This document shows, piece by piece, positions 12,301 through 24,700 of a DNA stretch of 64,000 nt. Position 1 is the first letter of the stretch. Every line of letters begins with the position of its first letter. The notes under the pieces are model-generated. The model was not told where the DNA came from and did not search any database. It saw nothing but the letters and a program-made list of their open reading frames with translations. The stretch comes from Struthio camelus. Taxonomy: Eukaryota; Chordata; Aves; Struthioniformes; Struthionidae. Location: the NCBI RefSeq assembly GCF_040807025.1, contig NC_090951.1:30097573-30161572 (forward strand), in the 5' to 3' direction. A program made the translations under genes and the position numbers.

Positions 12301-15300
12301 GGTGCTGTCTCTGGAGCCAGGAAGGATGTTTTGTCTTGCCCCTGCTGGCAGGTTTGGGCATGAAGGTGGGCAACTCTGAGCAGCCAAGGCAAAGTGACTG
12401 TAGGCAGGATGGAGCGACTACGGGGCAGATCCTCAGGTGAGATAAACCGCTTTTTCCATAAGGGGTGCCAATTCCTGGACCCAGTAGCTGGCATCCGCAG
12501 CAAGCTGCTTGGCACCCCTCCACTTCTCTCTCCTGCTTTCCAAAGCATGCTGTGGGGCCCCCCTCGCTGCAGCTCAAGCCCAGACAACGTTCAGCCCTTG
12601 GGGATAGCACATATTTTATGGAGAGATGTTGATAGAGGTGGGCTGGGCTAGTCTGGCAGAGAGGAGGTGAAAGGGAGAGCTAACAGCAGCCTACAACTAC
12701 TTGAAGGCAGTTACAAAGACATTGGTGCCAAATTCTTCTTGGTAGTACCAGATGATACAACAAAAGCGGCATCGGCCATGGATTTGAGTTGGGATGTTCA
12801 CCTCTGACGCAAGAAAAAAAGGTTGTCTAGGAAGATTGTGCAGCCCTGGAACATTATCCCCAGAGAGTTGGGATCTCCATCCTTGGAAACTTTTAAATTT
12901 AAATTTAGCTAGACAAAACCATGTCTGCCCTCACCTAGTCCTGTCCAGGCAAGAGGTTGGATTGGAGACATCCAGACGCCCCTTCCAAACAATATTGCTA
13001 TGATTCATACTGCTGCATCATCCCGCTCACCCTCCTCCTTTGCTGACTATAGCTGAATTCAAGGTGGCTCAGCTCATGGTTGCACACCGCCTGGGAGCGC
13101 CTCTCCAGTGACCAGGACAGCACCTATAAACCCCAGAGCAACTACCACTGCCTGCAGTGGTCAGCCTGAGCAGCAGGAGACCGACACCAACCCCTTGAGA
13201 GCATCAATGGACGATGCACCAGCAGCCAGGGTGGAGGCACGATGGGCATCAGATGGTCACTGAACCCAGGGACAAATAGCAGTGGGACGGTGAGAGCAGT
13301 GATGAGAAAAGTGAGGCCAGCCCAGGCTGGATGGGAGCAGGTGAGCCTGGCACTGACCAGTCCCACCCACACCAAGGGGGCATCTGAAAGTATCACCAGC
13401 ATCCTGGAACCACGTGCGGGCAACACCAACTCACAACTTTTCTGGCAGTGTCCTCCAGGGCAGGGGGAGGCCCTTCAGCACCTGGAGCCTATGGGAGACC
13501 AGAACTGTGAAAAGAAGCCAGTGTTTCCTTTGCCCAGCTCTCCTTTATCTTCCCTCGTTCTTAAAACCCTTCCCTCCCCTCCTCATAACCACAACCTCCT
13601 GCAGTTTTGCTTCCCTCCTCACTACTTCAGATGGCCCCTAGCCAGCCTCCCAGCCAGGAAAGGCCTTAGAAACACGGACACCGCTAATGTTCTTGGGGAT
13701 CTGGCTCCTACCTTGGGCCACTGGTTCTGCTCATCACACAACCCTGTGGTGCTGGAGCTGGGTGGCCTAGCTGAGATACTAGCATGGAGTTCACCTAGGT
13801 CTCCCTCTGGCTCTTGAGGCAGGTCTGGTGGATTCTTGGCCTTGCCATTGCCTCTCTCTCCTAGCCCTTCTCCATGCGGAACAGGCCGAGGACTTGTGCC
13901 AGGAACGCTCCACCTGGTCGCTCTGAGAGGTGCCTATCAGCTGGTGCGTGGTGCTGGTGCATGGGCCGTTGATGTTCTCCAGGGCTTGGTGCTGCTCCAG
14001 GGTAAGGCCCTCCCAGTGCCAGTGCCACGATAGCTGGGAAGCTGCCAACAGCGCTGATCCCAGCCCTCGGTGAGCCAGGCTGCTGCCGCTCGCAGACAAC
14101 CCCCTGGCTTTTGGCTCTCTAGCAACCACGAGAAACCCTGCGGGCGGGCTGACGTCACTGGGTAAATCACCCTGATCCTCAGGGCTCTGTCTGTAAAAAA
14201 CATAAAGCTCTTTCACCGCCTTGGCGCTGGCTTTGCAGGCGGTGGAGTGGGAGGCACGTCTCATTTAGCACGGGTTTCCTTCCCAGGTGCTGCAGCCCGT
14301 TGGCAGCCCAGCGCCCGGGGGCAGGGGAAGGGGGCCTTCCTGCTCCTCCCTGCAGTCTCGCAGGTGGCCTCCCACGGTGGCACCCCGCCGCCGGGGCTGC
14401 TGCTGCTGCTTCCCAGCACGGCTGGCACAGCTTTCCCCACCGTGCCCCAGTTCCGCCCTCCTGTTAGACTTCAGATGGGCACCTCGGCACCTCCTCCCTC
14501 GCTCATCTTGCAAACACTGCTGAATGCTTTCCCAGGCGGGGCAGCAACCTGGCAATGATTTCATCGGGGATGCGTTGAAACCACTGCCTGCCAGACTCCT
14601 CCATTTCCACAACTATTTTTCTCTGCTCTCTTTTCCCTTGCACGCATCACCCGCTCACGTAATTGGGAACACTTAGTGCATCCAAAGGCATTCCCACCCC
14701 TTCAGCTAGGATTTACCGTCTGGTGCAAAGACAAACGGTTTCGCCGTTAGCACGACCCCCCCCCCCCCGCCCCATAGGGCACAGGGATTTCCCAAACAGC
14801 CTCGTTTCTCCATCGAGGGATTGTAACTTCTCTCAGTGACTCCTTAAAACACGCTAAGCTGGTGGTTTACAGCCAAGCACACATATCCATAGGTGGTCGG
14901 CTCCTGGGGAGCTGGTCTCTGCTGCTTCTACAGCACCTCTCACAGCAGGGGCATGGGGGCTTTTAGGAATGACCTTGAGCAATAAATCCTTATCAAATAG
15001 CCTGACTGCTGCTGGACTGGTCCCAAAGGCAAATTTTCCTCGTGAAGGACAACACAAGGATTTCCTCCCCCCCACACTCAGCAAGGGCCTTTGAAGCAAG
15101 GCCTTAAAGATAATCTGATAATATCAACAAGTGCAGACGGCAACCTAAAAATAACTCTGCTGACCTCCTGATAACATCAACTAAAGACAAAAGTCTCTTT
15201 GTTCTCTCAACAGTAGTAAAGTGACAGCCTAAAACGCCCTTTTCTCAGCAGAAGGATGATCTCAAGCACAGGAAAACCAAGCAGTGACAGTAAGACATGG

Positions 15301-17600
15301 GACAGACACCTGATCTGCCAGGAGGGGCCTGATCCTGCTCTACCCAGCCCAGCCCCCGGATGAGCAGGTCTTGGCTGGAAAAGGCAGAGAGTGAAAACCT
15401 TTTGGAAGGTGAAAGCACAAGGGGATAGGAGGTGAAAGAGCGCATGAGATCCTTTTTATCGTTCATTTTTGTGTCATTTTTTCCCAGCAGGCAGATTTAC
15501 AGTGTTTCCCAAAGAAGGGCAGCGAGCTGGTCACGATGACCGCAGCTGAAGGCTTGGCGGGAGGCAGCGATGCTGAGGGCAGGCACTGCTCGCCGGGGCC
15601 TGCGCCATGGCTCCCGGCGGCCCTGGTTGCTGATGAGCACGCGCCGTGCTGCTTTCAGAGCCGCCGGAGCCCGGCACGCTGGGGGGCTCGGCTCCGGGTC
15701 CCGGCAGCGTGGGATGCTGCTCTTCAAAGGGAGCCTCATTCATCAGCCGGCCGCGTGACCGGCCGCATGAGCTCGCCGCGAGCTGGCAGCGAGCGCCCAG
15801 CCCTGCCGGCAGGCTCAGGGTGATGGGCAGCCCCCGCTTCCCGTGGGAACGGGAGCGTTGCCGGCGGCATTGGAGCCGGCCCCCCGCTCGTTTTTCACGG
15901 GGGAGAAGTTTCCTCTGCCTGCAAGCACATCTGGACAGATGTTCAGTCCCGGTTGTTGCCCTTCTCCCTGCTGCCTCCCGAGCCCAACCGGCACGGGGCC
16001 GCATTGCCGGCACTGGCGGCGCCCAGGGGAGAGGGAGGCTTTCTGCGAGGCAGCCCACCTCGAGTGGCGGGCCTGAACGTGGGACCCCACGGCCCCTGGG
16101 GGCTGCGGCCTCAAGCTCACGGCAGCTTTGACCTCAGGCCTCCGGATCTGCAACAAAGTCGGAATAACTTTGGATCTGCAGGCAAAGCAGACAGAGGCAC
16201 AAGAGGCCCTGCAGGAGCTTCCTGCGATGCAGAGAGCAGGCGAGAGGGCTGAGACTACGCAGGCAAGAGACCTGCTGCTGAGATGGAGGGATGCCGCTGA
16301 GGCCGTCGGGCTGCTAATCTCCCCCCAGCTCATCTGCGCCAGGACATATCGTTGCCTGGCTCCATCTCTGCTCTCCGCATGGCCCTCGGCCTCGCAGCCC
16401 ATATCCTGGCAACCTCTGCTAGGAAACACCACCCGGCCTCGCTCGGGGAGCAGATAGAAGGGGATTTGCGATGCTTCCTGCTGGGCCTGCAACAGAGCGA
16501 TGGCAACAAGGACGGCGCCTGTGCCAGTGGGATCCATCGTCCCTGCCTCCCCCCAGCCATCGGCACCTGCGCCCGCAGTGGCGGCCTTTGTCTTTGAGCA
16601 CCCATCACCTTTGCTGTGGTGGCTGCAGTTGCGGAAGGTTGTTTGTCACCCTTCCCCCTTGAGAAAGAAAAGCCCTATTCAACCAATTGCAAATATCTGC
16701 AAGTGTAACTATTTACTTAGGGCACTTCCTGGAAACCTCCCAACTCCCTTCTCCTCCCCTCCACATCTCCTTGGAGCCTTTTTTTTCCTCCTGGCGGCTT
16801 CTTTTCAGCCCTCACAAAAGGCTGGTTTTGGTGGAAATTGGCAGCGCTCTCCTGCTGCTCCGCAGCAGCTTTGTTCCCTGTGCTCTCCCAGAGTTCATCA
16901 CTGTCACAGCGCTACCAGCCTCAGCTCCCGCAGCGCAAGGCAGCTGGGAGGCGGGAGGGCTGTGGGGGCCCTGCGCTGGCACTGAGTGAGGGGCAAATTC
17001 CCCAGCTCTCTGGGCATGGGAAGGCAGAGGAGCCCCCGCGCCCTGACCGTTGCGCTCTGTCCAGGCTCCAGACCCCGCTCCCACGTCCCAGGGAACAGCC
17101 CCATCCCCTCCAGATGCGCAGGGAGCGGGGATTTGCTGTCCCCTTGTGCTGCGAAGGCACCGGGACCCCTCTGTCCCCAGCCCGCTGTGTGGTTCAGCCC
17201 ATGAGCGAACCAGCCTGGCGGTGCAGGTTGCTGCTCTTTGCCCTGCTGCTCTGTCTCCTTCATTTCCTGCACGGGATAAGGATAATGTTTGCAGGGACAC
17301 TCTGTTCTGGCTTCTTTTCTATTAACTTATTTTTAAGCCTTTTTTGCAGCCAGGCTGTGCAGCTTGCCAACCAAACAACTCCTTTCCTGCTCTGAACACT
17401 TGCCAGGCTCCTGTGCCGTATCAACTGAACTGGAAATACCCTGGAGCTGGCCCTCGCCCTCAGCCCGTCCTTCCCTAGTCCTGGGGCACCCTGGAGTTCT
17501 GGGCCACCTCCGGTTACCTGCTCCCCTTGCGGTCATGGCCCCTGCCGGCTCCCTGGCCCCCGTTCTGGCTGGCTGTGCCCTCCCCAGCCCCAGCCAGGAC
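6366..17600. other. Intergenic ADGRG5-ADGRG1, left part; no gene supported
   Basis: About 11 kb of mostly GC-rich unique sequence. Open frames occur on both strands in all phases, as expected from low stop-codon density. None carries a recognisable domain, a consistent set of splice borders or a credible start context. Contents seen: a CpG-rich patch around 9950-10180, a 3' CR1-like fragment (12640-13010), a poly-C run near 14755-14769 and an AT-richer stretch at 11450-11720. Undetected noncoding exons of ADGRG1 or a lncRNA are possible. Confidence 0.6.
12640..13010 (+). mobile_element. CR1-like LINE 3' fragment, degraded
   Basis: The order of phrases follows the 3' end of avian CR1 elements: CAGCCTACAACTACTTGAAGG near the left edge, then TGCAGCCCTGGAACATT, a 'ccatccttggaaacttttaaa' block, and a right end reading CCTTCCAAACAATATTGCTA followed by TGATTCAT. 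It is strongly diverged, so this is an old 5'-truncated copy with no coding capacity. Confidence 0.65.
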
Positions 17601-17749
17601 AGCAGGGCAGGGTAAGGCAGCCTGGCACCTGCAGAGCCCTTCTGCGCTGCACCCTGGGCCAGCCCCATCCCCAGCCTGGCCCGGGAGAGCGGGGCCCTGC
17701 CAGCCCCGAGGCGGCAGCGCTGGGACCGGGCAGAGCTGAGCTGGGCCAA

Positions 17750-17924
17750 GCCAGGCTCAGTAGGGCTGGACAGAGCCGGGCCGGGCCGAGTCGAGCCGAG
17801 CTGGGCTGCGCAGGGCTGGATAGAGCCGCGCTGCATAGGGCTGAGCAGAGCCGGGCCGGGCCGGGCCGGGCCGGGCAGGTGCTGGGGCCGGGGCGGACGG
17901 GCACCGCCGGCCGCGATGCTGGAG

Positions 17925-17962
<38 letters not shown>

Positions 17963-18440
17963 GGGGGGCGGGGGCGGGGCCCCCCGCTGCGTCGCCGCCT
18001 GTTGGGGAAAGCGGCGGGGACGGGGGCGGGTCGAGCCGCTCCGTCCGCGCCGAGCCGCGCCGAGCCGAGCCGAGCCGCGCCGCACCGCTCCGTCCGCGCC
18101 GAGCCGCGCCGCACCGTCCGAGCCGAGCCGAGCCGAGCCGAGCTGAGCCGAGCTGAGCCGCACCGCTCCGTCCGAGCTGAGCCGCTCCGAGCCGAGCCGC
18201 GCCGCTCCGTCCGGTCCGAGCCGACCCGCGCCGCGCCGCTCCGAGCCAAGCGCAGCCGAGCCGCACCGCTCCGTCTGAGCCGAGCCGCGCCGAGCCGAGC
18301 CGCACCGCTCCGACCCGAACCGCTCCAAGCCAAGCGCAGCCGAGCCGCACCGCTCCGAGCCGCTCCGAGCCGCGTCGCTCCCGTCCGCCGCGTGCGAGGG
18401 CTCCGCTCCGCGCCGCTCCGCGCCGCCCCGGGGCAGCGGG
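17750..18440. repeat. Degenerate GAGCC/GCGCC pentamer-based repeat
   Basis: The tract is built from GAGCC, GCGCC and CACCG/CTCCG words (for example GCCGAGCCGAGCCGAGCTGA) over about 700 bp, interrupted by the GGC run. The 5-bp period leaves long stop-free frames on both strands that encode low-complexity Ser/Arg/Ala/Gly peptides. It coincides with the CpG island. Confidence 0.85.
17925..17960. repeat. (GGC)n trinucleotide tract, about 12 units
   Basis: Near-perfect GGC run followed by a G-rich stretch to about 17980. It lies inside the CpG island. On the + strand it could be read as poly-Gly after an ATG at 17916, but there is no other sign of coding, so it is treated as a microsatellite. Confidence 0.9.
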
Positions 18441-18700
18441 CACAGCCCGGCCCCGGCTCAGGTACCCGAGGCGCGGCGAGCGGCACGGAGGGGAAGGGGT
18501 CTGGGGCCGGCGGAGCCGGAGGGCTGGGGCTGGGAGAGGTTTGGGGAGCCCGGAGGCTGGCGAGAGGCTGCGAAGCAGAAGCGATGGGGTGTTGCGAGGC
18601 ATGGGGCACAGCGGGGAGGGGGTCGGAAGCTGGGGGGACTGGGGAGCCGCAGCGCTGGGGCAGCGAGAGGCGTCGGGAGAGAGGAGGGCTCGGCAGGGAG

Positions 18701-21700
18701 CGGGAGGGATGGGGCAGCTGCAGGGCGCATCAGGTGCGCTTACTTGCGGAGATCCCAGCGGCCACGGAGGCGGGGTGCTCTCTGACACCCCCTTCCTGGG
18801 AATACAGGGAGGGTGTGCTGCGGGGTCTCTGGCTCTCCGTGCGTTTGGGGTGTGGGCAGGGAGCCGGCATGTGTCTGCAGAGGGTGCAGGTGCTGGCGGT
18901 GAGCACGCCTGTCCCCGACTGTCCCTGCGGGGCCCTGATTCCCGCAGCAGGGAGGGCAGTGCTGGGCAGCCGGTATCCCCAGGGGCCTGAGCAGTGGCGC
19001 TCCGCAGCCACGGCCAACACGACCGTGGGAATCCGTCACCCACTGGGACTGTTGCCGCTGGGAAGCACCCCGGGGTGACGGTTGCATGGTGGGCAGGGAG
19101 CAGAGAGCCCTGTCCAGCCTGCCTGCACAGAGCTAATGGGTGCTAGCAGGGACAGATGGGAGGCTTTGGGGTGTACCGTGGTCCAGGCTTGTGACAGGAC
19201 ATTTCCCATCGCGCACCGGAGCTGGGTGTGTGGCACGTCTGTGTCCTGGCAGAGTCAGAGAGGGGTCTCCCCATTGGACTGCACTAGTCGTGTCTGAGGT
19301 GCAACTTCTGCGTTGAAGCCTCTGTTCCTGTGTGCCAGCTAGCCCGGCCCTACAGGCCATTCGTCTCCTTGCTAAATTGGGCTCTCGCTTGCCTGCCCCA
19401 GCACCCGTCTCCTCTGCCCCTGGAGCCAGGCTGAATTCCAAGGCTGGGAAGTTGTGAATCCCCCCTGTGCCTTGCCAGGGCCAGCTGCTCCCGGCTGCTC
19501 CCTCGAGCACAGCTGAGCACTGCAAAGCACCCCACCACAGCGCAGCGCGTGTGGCCACCACTTCCCACCTCAACCAGCCCTGAGGGAACCACCAGTGCAC
19601 TTGGCTCTTCCTTCCTCGCAGAGGGCGCAGCGTCCCTGCAGGTTGACTGACGTGTCTCAACAGGGTGATTTCTCTCCCCAAAAGTGCCTGCTGGGGGATG
19701 CCTCATGAAAAATTTCAATTTGCTTCTGCTAGTTCTGGCACACCGTCGGGGTCTGCAGGGCTCAGAGCTGATTCAGAGCGCTCACCATCTCTGAGCTGGC
19801 TGAACTACCCCCTTGAAGCCAGAGAGACCAGCAGAAACCCAGAGAGACCAGCCAGAGAATTGGAATTAAGTCTCCTGGAATAACCCCTTGGCAGCAAGTC
19901 TGAATCACAGTTGAGCAGGGAACATAGCCAGAGCTCATTTCATGGTCTGAGGCCTTCAGTACCCTGCTTCAAACTCCACCAGGACCTGGCACCCAGAGGC
20001 GGTTTTGGAGAATGAGCCTGGGAGAGAGAGGCTGGGCCTTGAGCAATCCTTGAAGTGCAGTCCTGATCCTGGGCACCGCAGGTTTTGCTGTGCCTCCACG
20101 GCATTTGCAGCTCCCGCATGAATCAGACCGAGGCCTAAAAATGTTGCATAGTTGATTGCCATCCAGCTCTTAATCCTGCAGGCCAGGGGCTGTTATTCGC
20201 AGAGCAACAGGTTTGCAAGCAACTGTGTGCTGCTGGGATGGGGGACTCTGGGGCTGGCAGTGCCTGCACCTTTTGGTAGTGCCAGCGGGACATGGCTCCA
20301 CTGGGCTGGGAGACAGAAACTTTCACAGGCTGTGGCTGATGTGGTACCAGCTGGGCAGCAGCGCAGCTTGCTGGTGCCTGTTTTTCAGGAGGGCTTGGAC
20401 CCGCCAACTCTTTTTCCATCAGCTCCCCAACAGCTGCGATTTGGCAGGGACCTGGAGGGGATTTGGCCCCCAGGGCCTCCTACCTGGCTCCTCAAACCCA
20501 ACAGGAGGGAAACGTGGAGCAGGGATGACAAGGCATGTGCAGGAGCGGGCATTCATCGAGGGCACACACTGACCCTCTCCAGCCTGGGTGGTAGTATTTA
20601 ATGGAGGTATTAATCACGGACAGACTCCTCCAGCAAGTACTCCTCAAGCTAGTAAAAAGTCCTGGAGCTGGAGGAAACTTGCAGAAGGACCAGGGAGATG
20701 TGGCACATAAAACCCTGGTGGGGCCGGTTACTCCAGCTCGAGCTCTTTGCTGCTTGGTGCTGCGCAGGTTTTGCTGCTCCAGGAGCTTTGCTTTTGCGGA
20801 GACGCTGCAGCCTTCCTCTGGTTGTGCTTGACCTTTCTGCAGTGAGGAAAGCCCAGCAGGCCTGGTTTAACCTAGCCCCTGTATACCTTGCAAGGCTCCG
20901 GTTTTGCTGCCATTCTCAAAGATTCCAGGGCCAAAAATGAAAAGCCTCGGCACCCGATCCGGAGCAGTTCTGGGCTGCTCTGCTTTGCACTACCCTAAAT
21001 CTCCCTTCACTGGCACCCACGAGACTGGGAAGCGATGCAGAGCTGCTTCGTGCAGACGGGGAAGAGACCTGGAGGAACTACCCTCACTTTGCTGTGACCT
21101 ACAGCTCCCCAGACCTGAATGGCACATTCAGGCAGCATCTGGCGCAGGTAAGGAGGAACTAGGTCTCTAGCTGGTCCCATCATGCCTGCTCTGGTGACTG
21201 CTGTCACCTGACAGTCTCAGGCACAGACCTGCAGCCCACGTGTGGGATGTAGGATGAACGTGCTGAGCACTCTGGTGGTTGACATTAACCCCCCTTTCCT
21301 CTGCATGGCATGATCCCATGGGAAGCAGAGCAGCGATGACAGTTTGCGCCACTGCTTCACAGCCATCTGGGATAGGAAGCTTTGGAAGCTGCAGAAATTG
21401 GTGTTTTGGATGGGGAGAAGGTGCAAGCCGACACGTAGGAGGAGGCCAAGTGGTTTCTCATGACAAAGGATGGCGGTTCCAACAACAGCCCAGCGTGAAG
21501 CAGACACAGGCAGCTTCGACGGGTGCTACCTTGTGGCTGGGACCCATCTTGTAAAGGCCAGGCCAGGGCAGTGAGTGCTGGAAAACACCGATTTGGGATG
21601 TCCTTCCTGGACCACCCCACCATTGCAGTCAGCACCTGGCCAAGGGTAGGCTGAAGATGTCCAGGAGGACCTGCCCCATGCATGGATCTGATCTGGGCCA

Positions 21701-24700
21701 CCGCTGGATGAAACCCTTGGCAGATCTGTTGTACTCGCAGCTGCTGCTGGTTGTCCAGGATGGAGGAGAACAGAGTGTTTTCCTTGACCGTGTTGGTGCC
21801 TCAAGGAAAGAGGCAGCTCTGGCTGTCTTAGTCACATTCAAGCAACTCCTTGCTTTGGTCTGTGGCACAAAGACCCCCAAAGAGTATCCCTGTCTCCCCA
21901 TGCCCGTGGGATGCCAGCGGGGCCCTGATCTCAAGGTTGCAGGAGGGACTATGCACACCTGTGTTGTGCAATGTGGGAGGTTTTTGAGAAGAGGCAGGGA
22001 GGAGATGCCTCCAGTTTTGTGTTAGGCAACCTGCAGCCCTGGGAGGTTTCTTGCTTCTTGGCATTCTCCTCCAAAAGTTGGGGGATGCTGCGTGATCCAT
22101 CCAGTTGTAGCCGAATGGACCCACTCATCCCAGAGCGGGGAAAAGCTTTGTTGCCCTTTGGCTCGGAGCTGCTGGTTGTGACCAGGGCCAAAGGTGGGCA
22201 ATGGGTGCACGCTCTACGTGGCGGCCTAGCAGAACGACTGCACGTATAGGCCAAGGTCAGTACCGCAGTGCCGCACTTTGCAGGTTGCTGGGGGAGCTCC
22301 CGTGTCTTAACCCCAGCCCCAACCAGCTGATTCCCATTTCACAGATGGGATTCGGAAACCCCCAAACTTTACATAACTTGCCTTGTGGCCCAGCCCTGCC
22401 ACCCCTCCTGCATCAATAGTGCAGCACTTGGGAGATGCAAGCTGCTCCTCTGAGACTGCAGCAAGCCTGAAATCGTTGCAAACATACCTGCCCCTTTGGA
22501 GACCATTTATAGCCCTTGGCAAAGCCACGGGCTTTGCATGCTGCTGGTTGAGGTGCCCTGTGTTCCCCTTTTGCTACAGAAGAATCGAGGTAGCACTGGA
22601 TGGTTTAGTTAGCTGAGGTATTTGTGGCCATGGTGTGTTTTAGGAAATGGAGGTTTTGTAATTTTGAAGATTTGAGATACAGCCTTAAGTGAAGCTGCTG
22701 CCTCCAGAGTCTCAGATACCAGCCGTCCATTTGTGCCGTCTTCCCCCGGCATCCTCCCCATCAGCTGTCGGATGAGATTCCCTCACGTCTTTCTCCGGAG
22801 ATGTTTACTAGCAGCCCATGAAGGACAGAAGATCTGGAAAGAACCTAGGCTGGACCCGTGGGAGTTTTTATCAGGTCTTTAATTTTTTTTCGGCCCTGTC
22901 TGCAAAATTCAACCTGTGCCCGCTGAAGCGAAGTGCTGTGTGCAGCCCCCAGCCGAGCCCCGTGCCAGGATGCGGGGGCAAACCTGAGCTGGCTGCCAAC
23001 CGAAACACCACATTGCAGCCCGCGGCAGACGCCTGGCACCGCCGACCTTTCAGTACAGCCACCGGTTCAATGCTGCGGGCGTCTGCAAACGCGCCAGGGT
23101 CCAGAGCTCAGCGGTCGAGGCGGAGGGTGAGCGCGTGCCTGACGCCCACCGGTGACGGGAAGGGCTCGAATACCGATATGGTGACTAATGTGCAGGCTGG
23201 CCCCTGTTTGCACGGCTTCCTTGCAGACGTGTAACCGCGAGCCAAGGACAAAGGCACCCTGTGAAGGCCAGCGCGGGAGGGCACGGGTGGGTGACGGAGC
23301 CCGGGGCACTCCTGAGCATCCCCTCCTGGCGGAGGGATGCCTGCTCCCTCTTGCAGCTTCAACCCCGGCCCGAAAGCGCTTCGCGGGCGCTTGTGTCTGT
23401 GGTTGCCGGTCGGGTGAAGCTCTTCTGCACGGCGTCTCCAGCAGCCTGCTGTGGCCTGGGCCAACTCGCTGCCTTTTCTTTGCCTTGGTTTCCCCATCCG
23501 CATCCTGAGGTCTGGCCTCTGCTCCCCCTGATAACAGCCGCGGGCGAAAAGCCAGGTGCTTGCTAATGTCTCGGAGATGGGAGAATCGAGGCACAGAGCG
23601 CTGGCGTATTTTCCTAACAAGCCTTGAAGCGAAAGCGAGAGAAAAGCCCCGGGATCTCTGCGTTTCCGGTGTTTGTTTAAGATATGAGAACATCTTCCCT
23701 TCTCCTTGGAAAAAAGATCACATGAGAAGCCCACATGCCACCTCCCAGCGTTCAAATACCTGGCGCTAAGTGACCCAGACAGCAATCAGATTTCTCAGTA
23801 GTAATAAAAACTGCCTCCCCCGCCCCCACTTCCCTCCAGGTTTAGAGGACATAGTTTGACATTCCTAGGCTTTTTTTCCAAAGGCCAGAACATTTATTTG
23901 CTGGCAAGCTGTGTAACCACCTGCCTCCTGGAGCTGGGGCTCGGGGGAAACACAGCCCCTTGCAGCCACCGCGAGGGGCCGGATTTGATGGGCCGCACTG
24001 CTGATCCCCGGCCCCTCGGGTCAGCTCGTGCCCCCAGGGCCCTCCTTGCGCTCTGGTTTACGCGGGCCAAAGCAGGAACTTCTCCTCCAGGCGCTATTGT
24101 TCTCGGAGGAGCCCGGCCGGCCGGCGGCCAGTGAGGCGGGAGTGGGCGCAAGGCGCGGGAAGCCCTTTCTGCTCCAGAGCAGGAAGGATGCAAGGTAGGG
24201 CCGGTGGCCCGAGAGGCCAGCAGGGTGGAAGGGGCTGGCATGGGGGAGTGCATTTGTTGAAAAACAGGAGGCTGCAGATTTCTAAGAAAGCTCCCGAAAG
24301 AGGGGCCAGGGACCCTAGCCAGCCCAGGGCAGGCGAGGCAGAGGATGGACTGGCCCAAGGAAGGCTCCCGAGGAGTGTTAGGGTGCCAGGCTTGCTTGGG
24401 CATCGCGTGGAGCTGCATAGGGAAAAATCAGGGTACGGCAGCATGGCATCCCCCTGGGTGCCCTCGGATGGGAAGCAAACCGTGCTGGGTGCTCGCTCAA
24501 GGACCCAGCACGTAACAGCCCCACGGGGATGGCGGTGGCTGGGGCACAGCCTCCCCCGGGGCACCCAGCTCCGGGCAGCCCCAGCCACTGCCGCGGGCTG
24601 CAGCCCTGCCTTTTGTGGGCACAGCTGGGAGCTGAGTTGTCCCATTGAAAAGCCACTTCAGGGGATTTTATCTCAGCTATTGTTTGGCTCAGGAAACAGC

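Larger units (their letters stand above)
17640..18700. promoter_or_regulatory. CpG island, candidate promoter for a noncoding first exon of ADGRG1
   Basis: Very high GC with dense CpG dinucleotides over about 1 kb, the strongest island in the ADGRG5-ADGRG1 interval. A possible splice donor CTCAG|GTACCC lies at about 18461. The first coding exon of ADGRG1 starts 11 kb downstream behind a splice-acceptor-like sequence, so a distant untranslated first exon is expected; this island is the best candidate. Mammalian ADGRG1 is known to use many alternative noncoding first exons. Strand and start site cannot be read from sequence alone. Confidence 0.45.

Noticed and set aside
12640-13010. Possible independent gene or noncoding RNA in this unusual AT/GC-balanced block
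   Set aside because: The order of phrases fits a decayed CR1 3' end better. No open frame persists.
14755-14769. Poly-C run as a regulatory or structural element
   Set aside because: A simple homopolymer with no flanking motif. Nothing beyond low complexity can be claimed.
17333-19078. 331-428-aa frames on both strands, Ser/Arg/Ala/Gly-rich with poly-Pro or poly-Gly
   Set aside because: Product of the GAGCC-type repeat and GGC tract within a CpG island. Low complexity and mutually overlapping on both strands.
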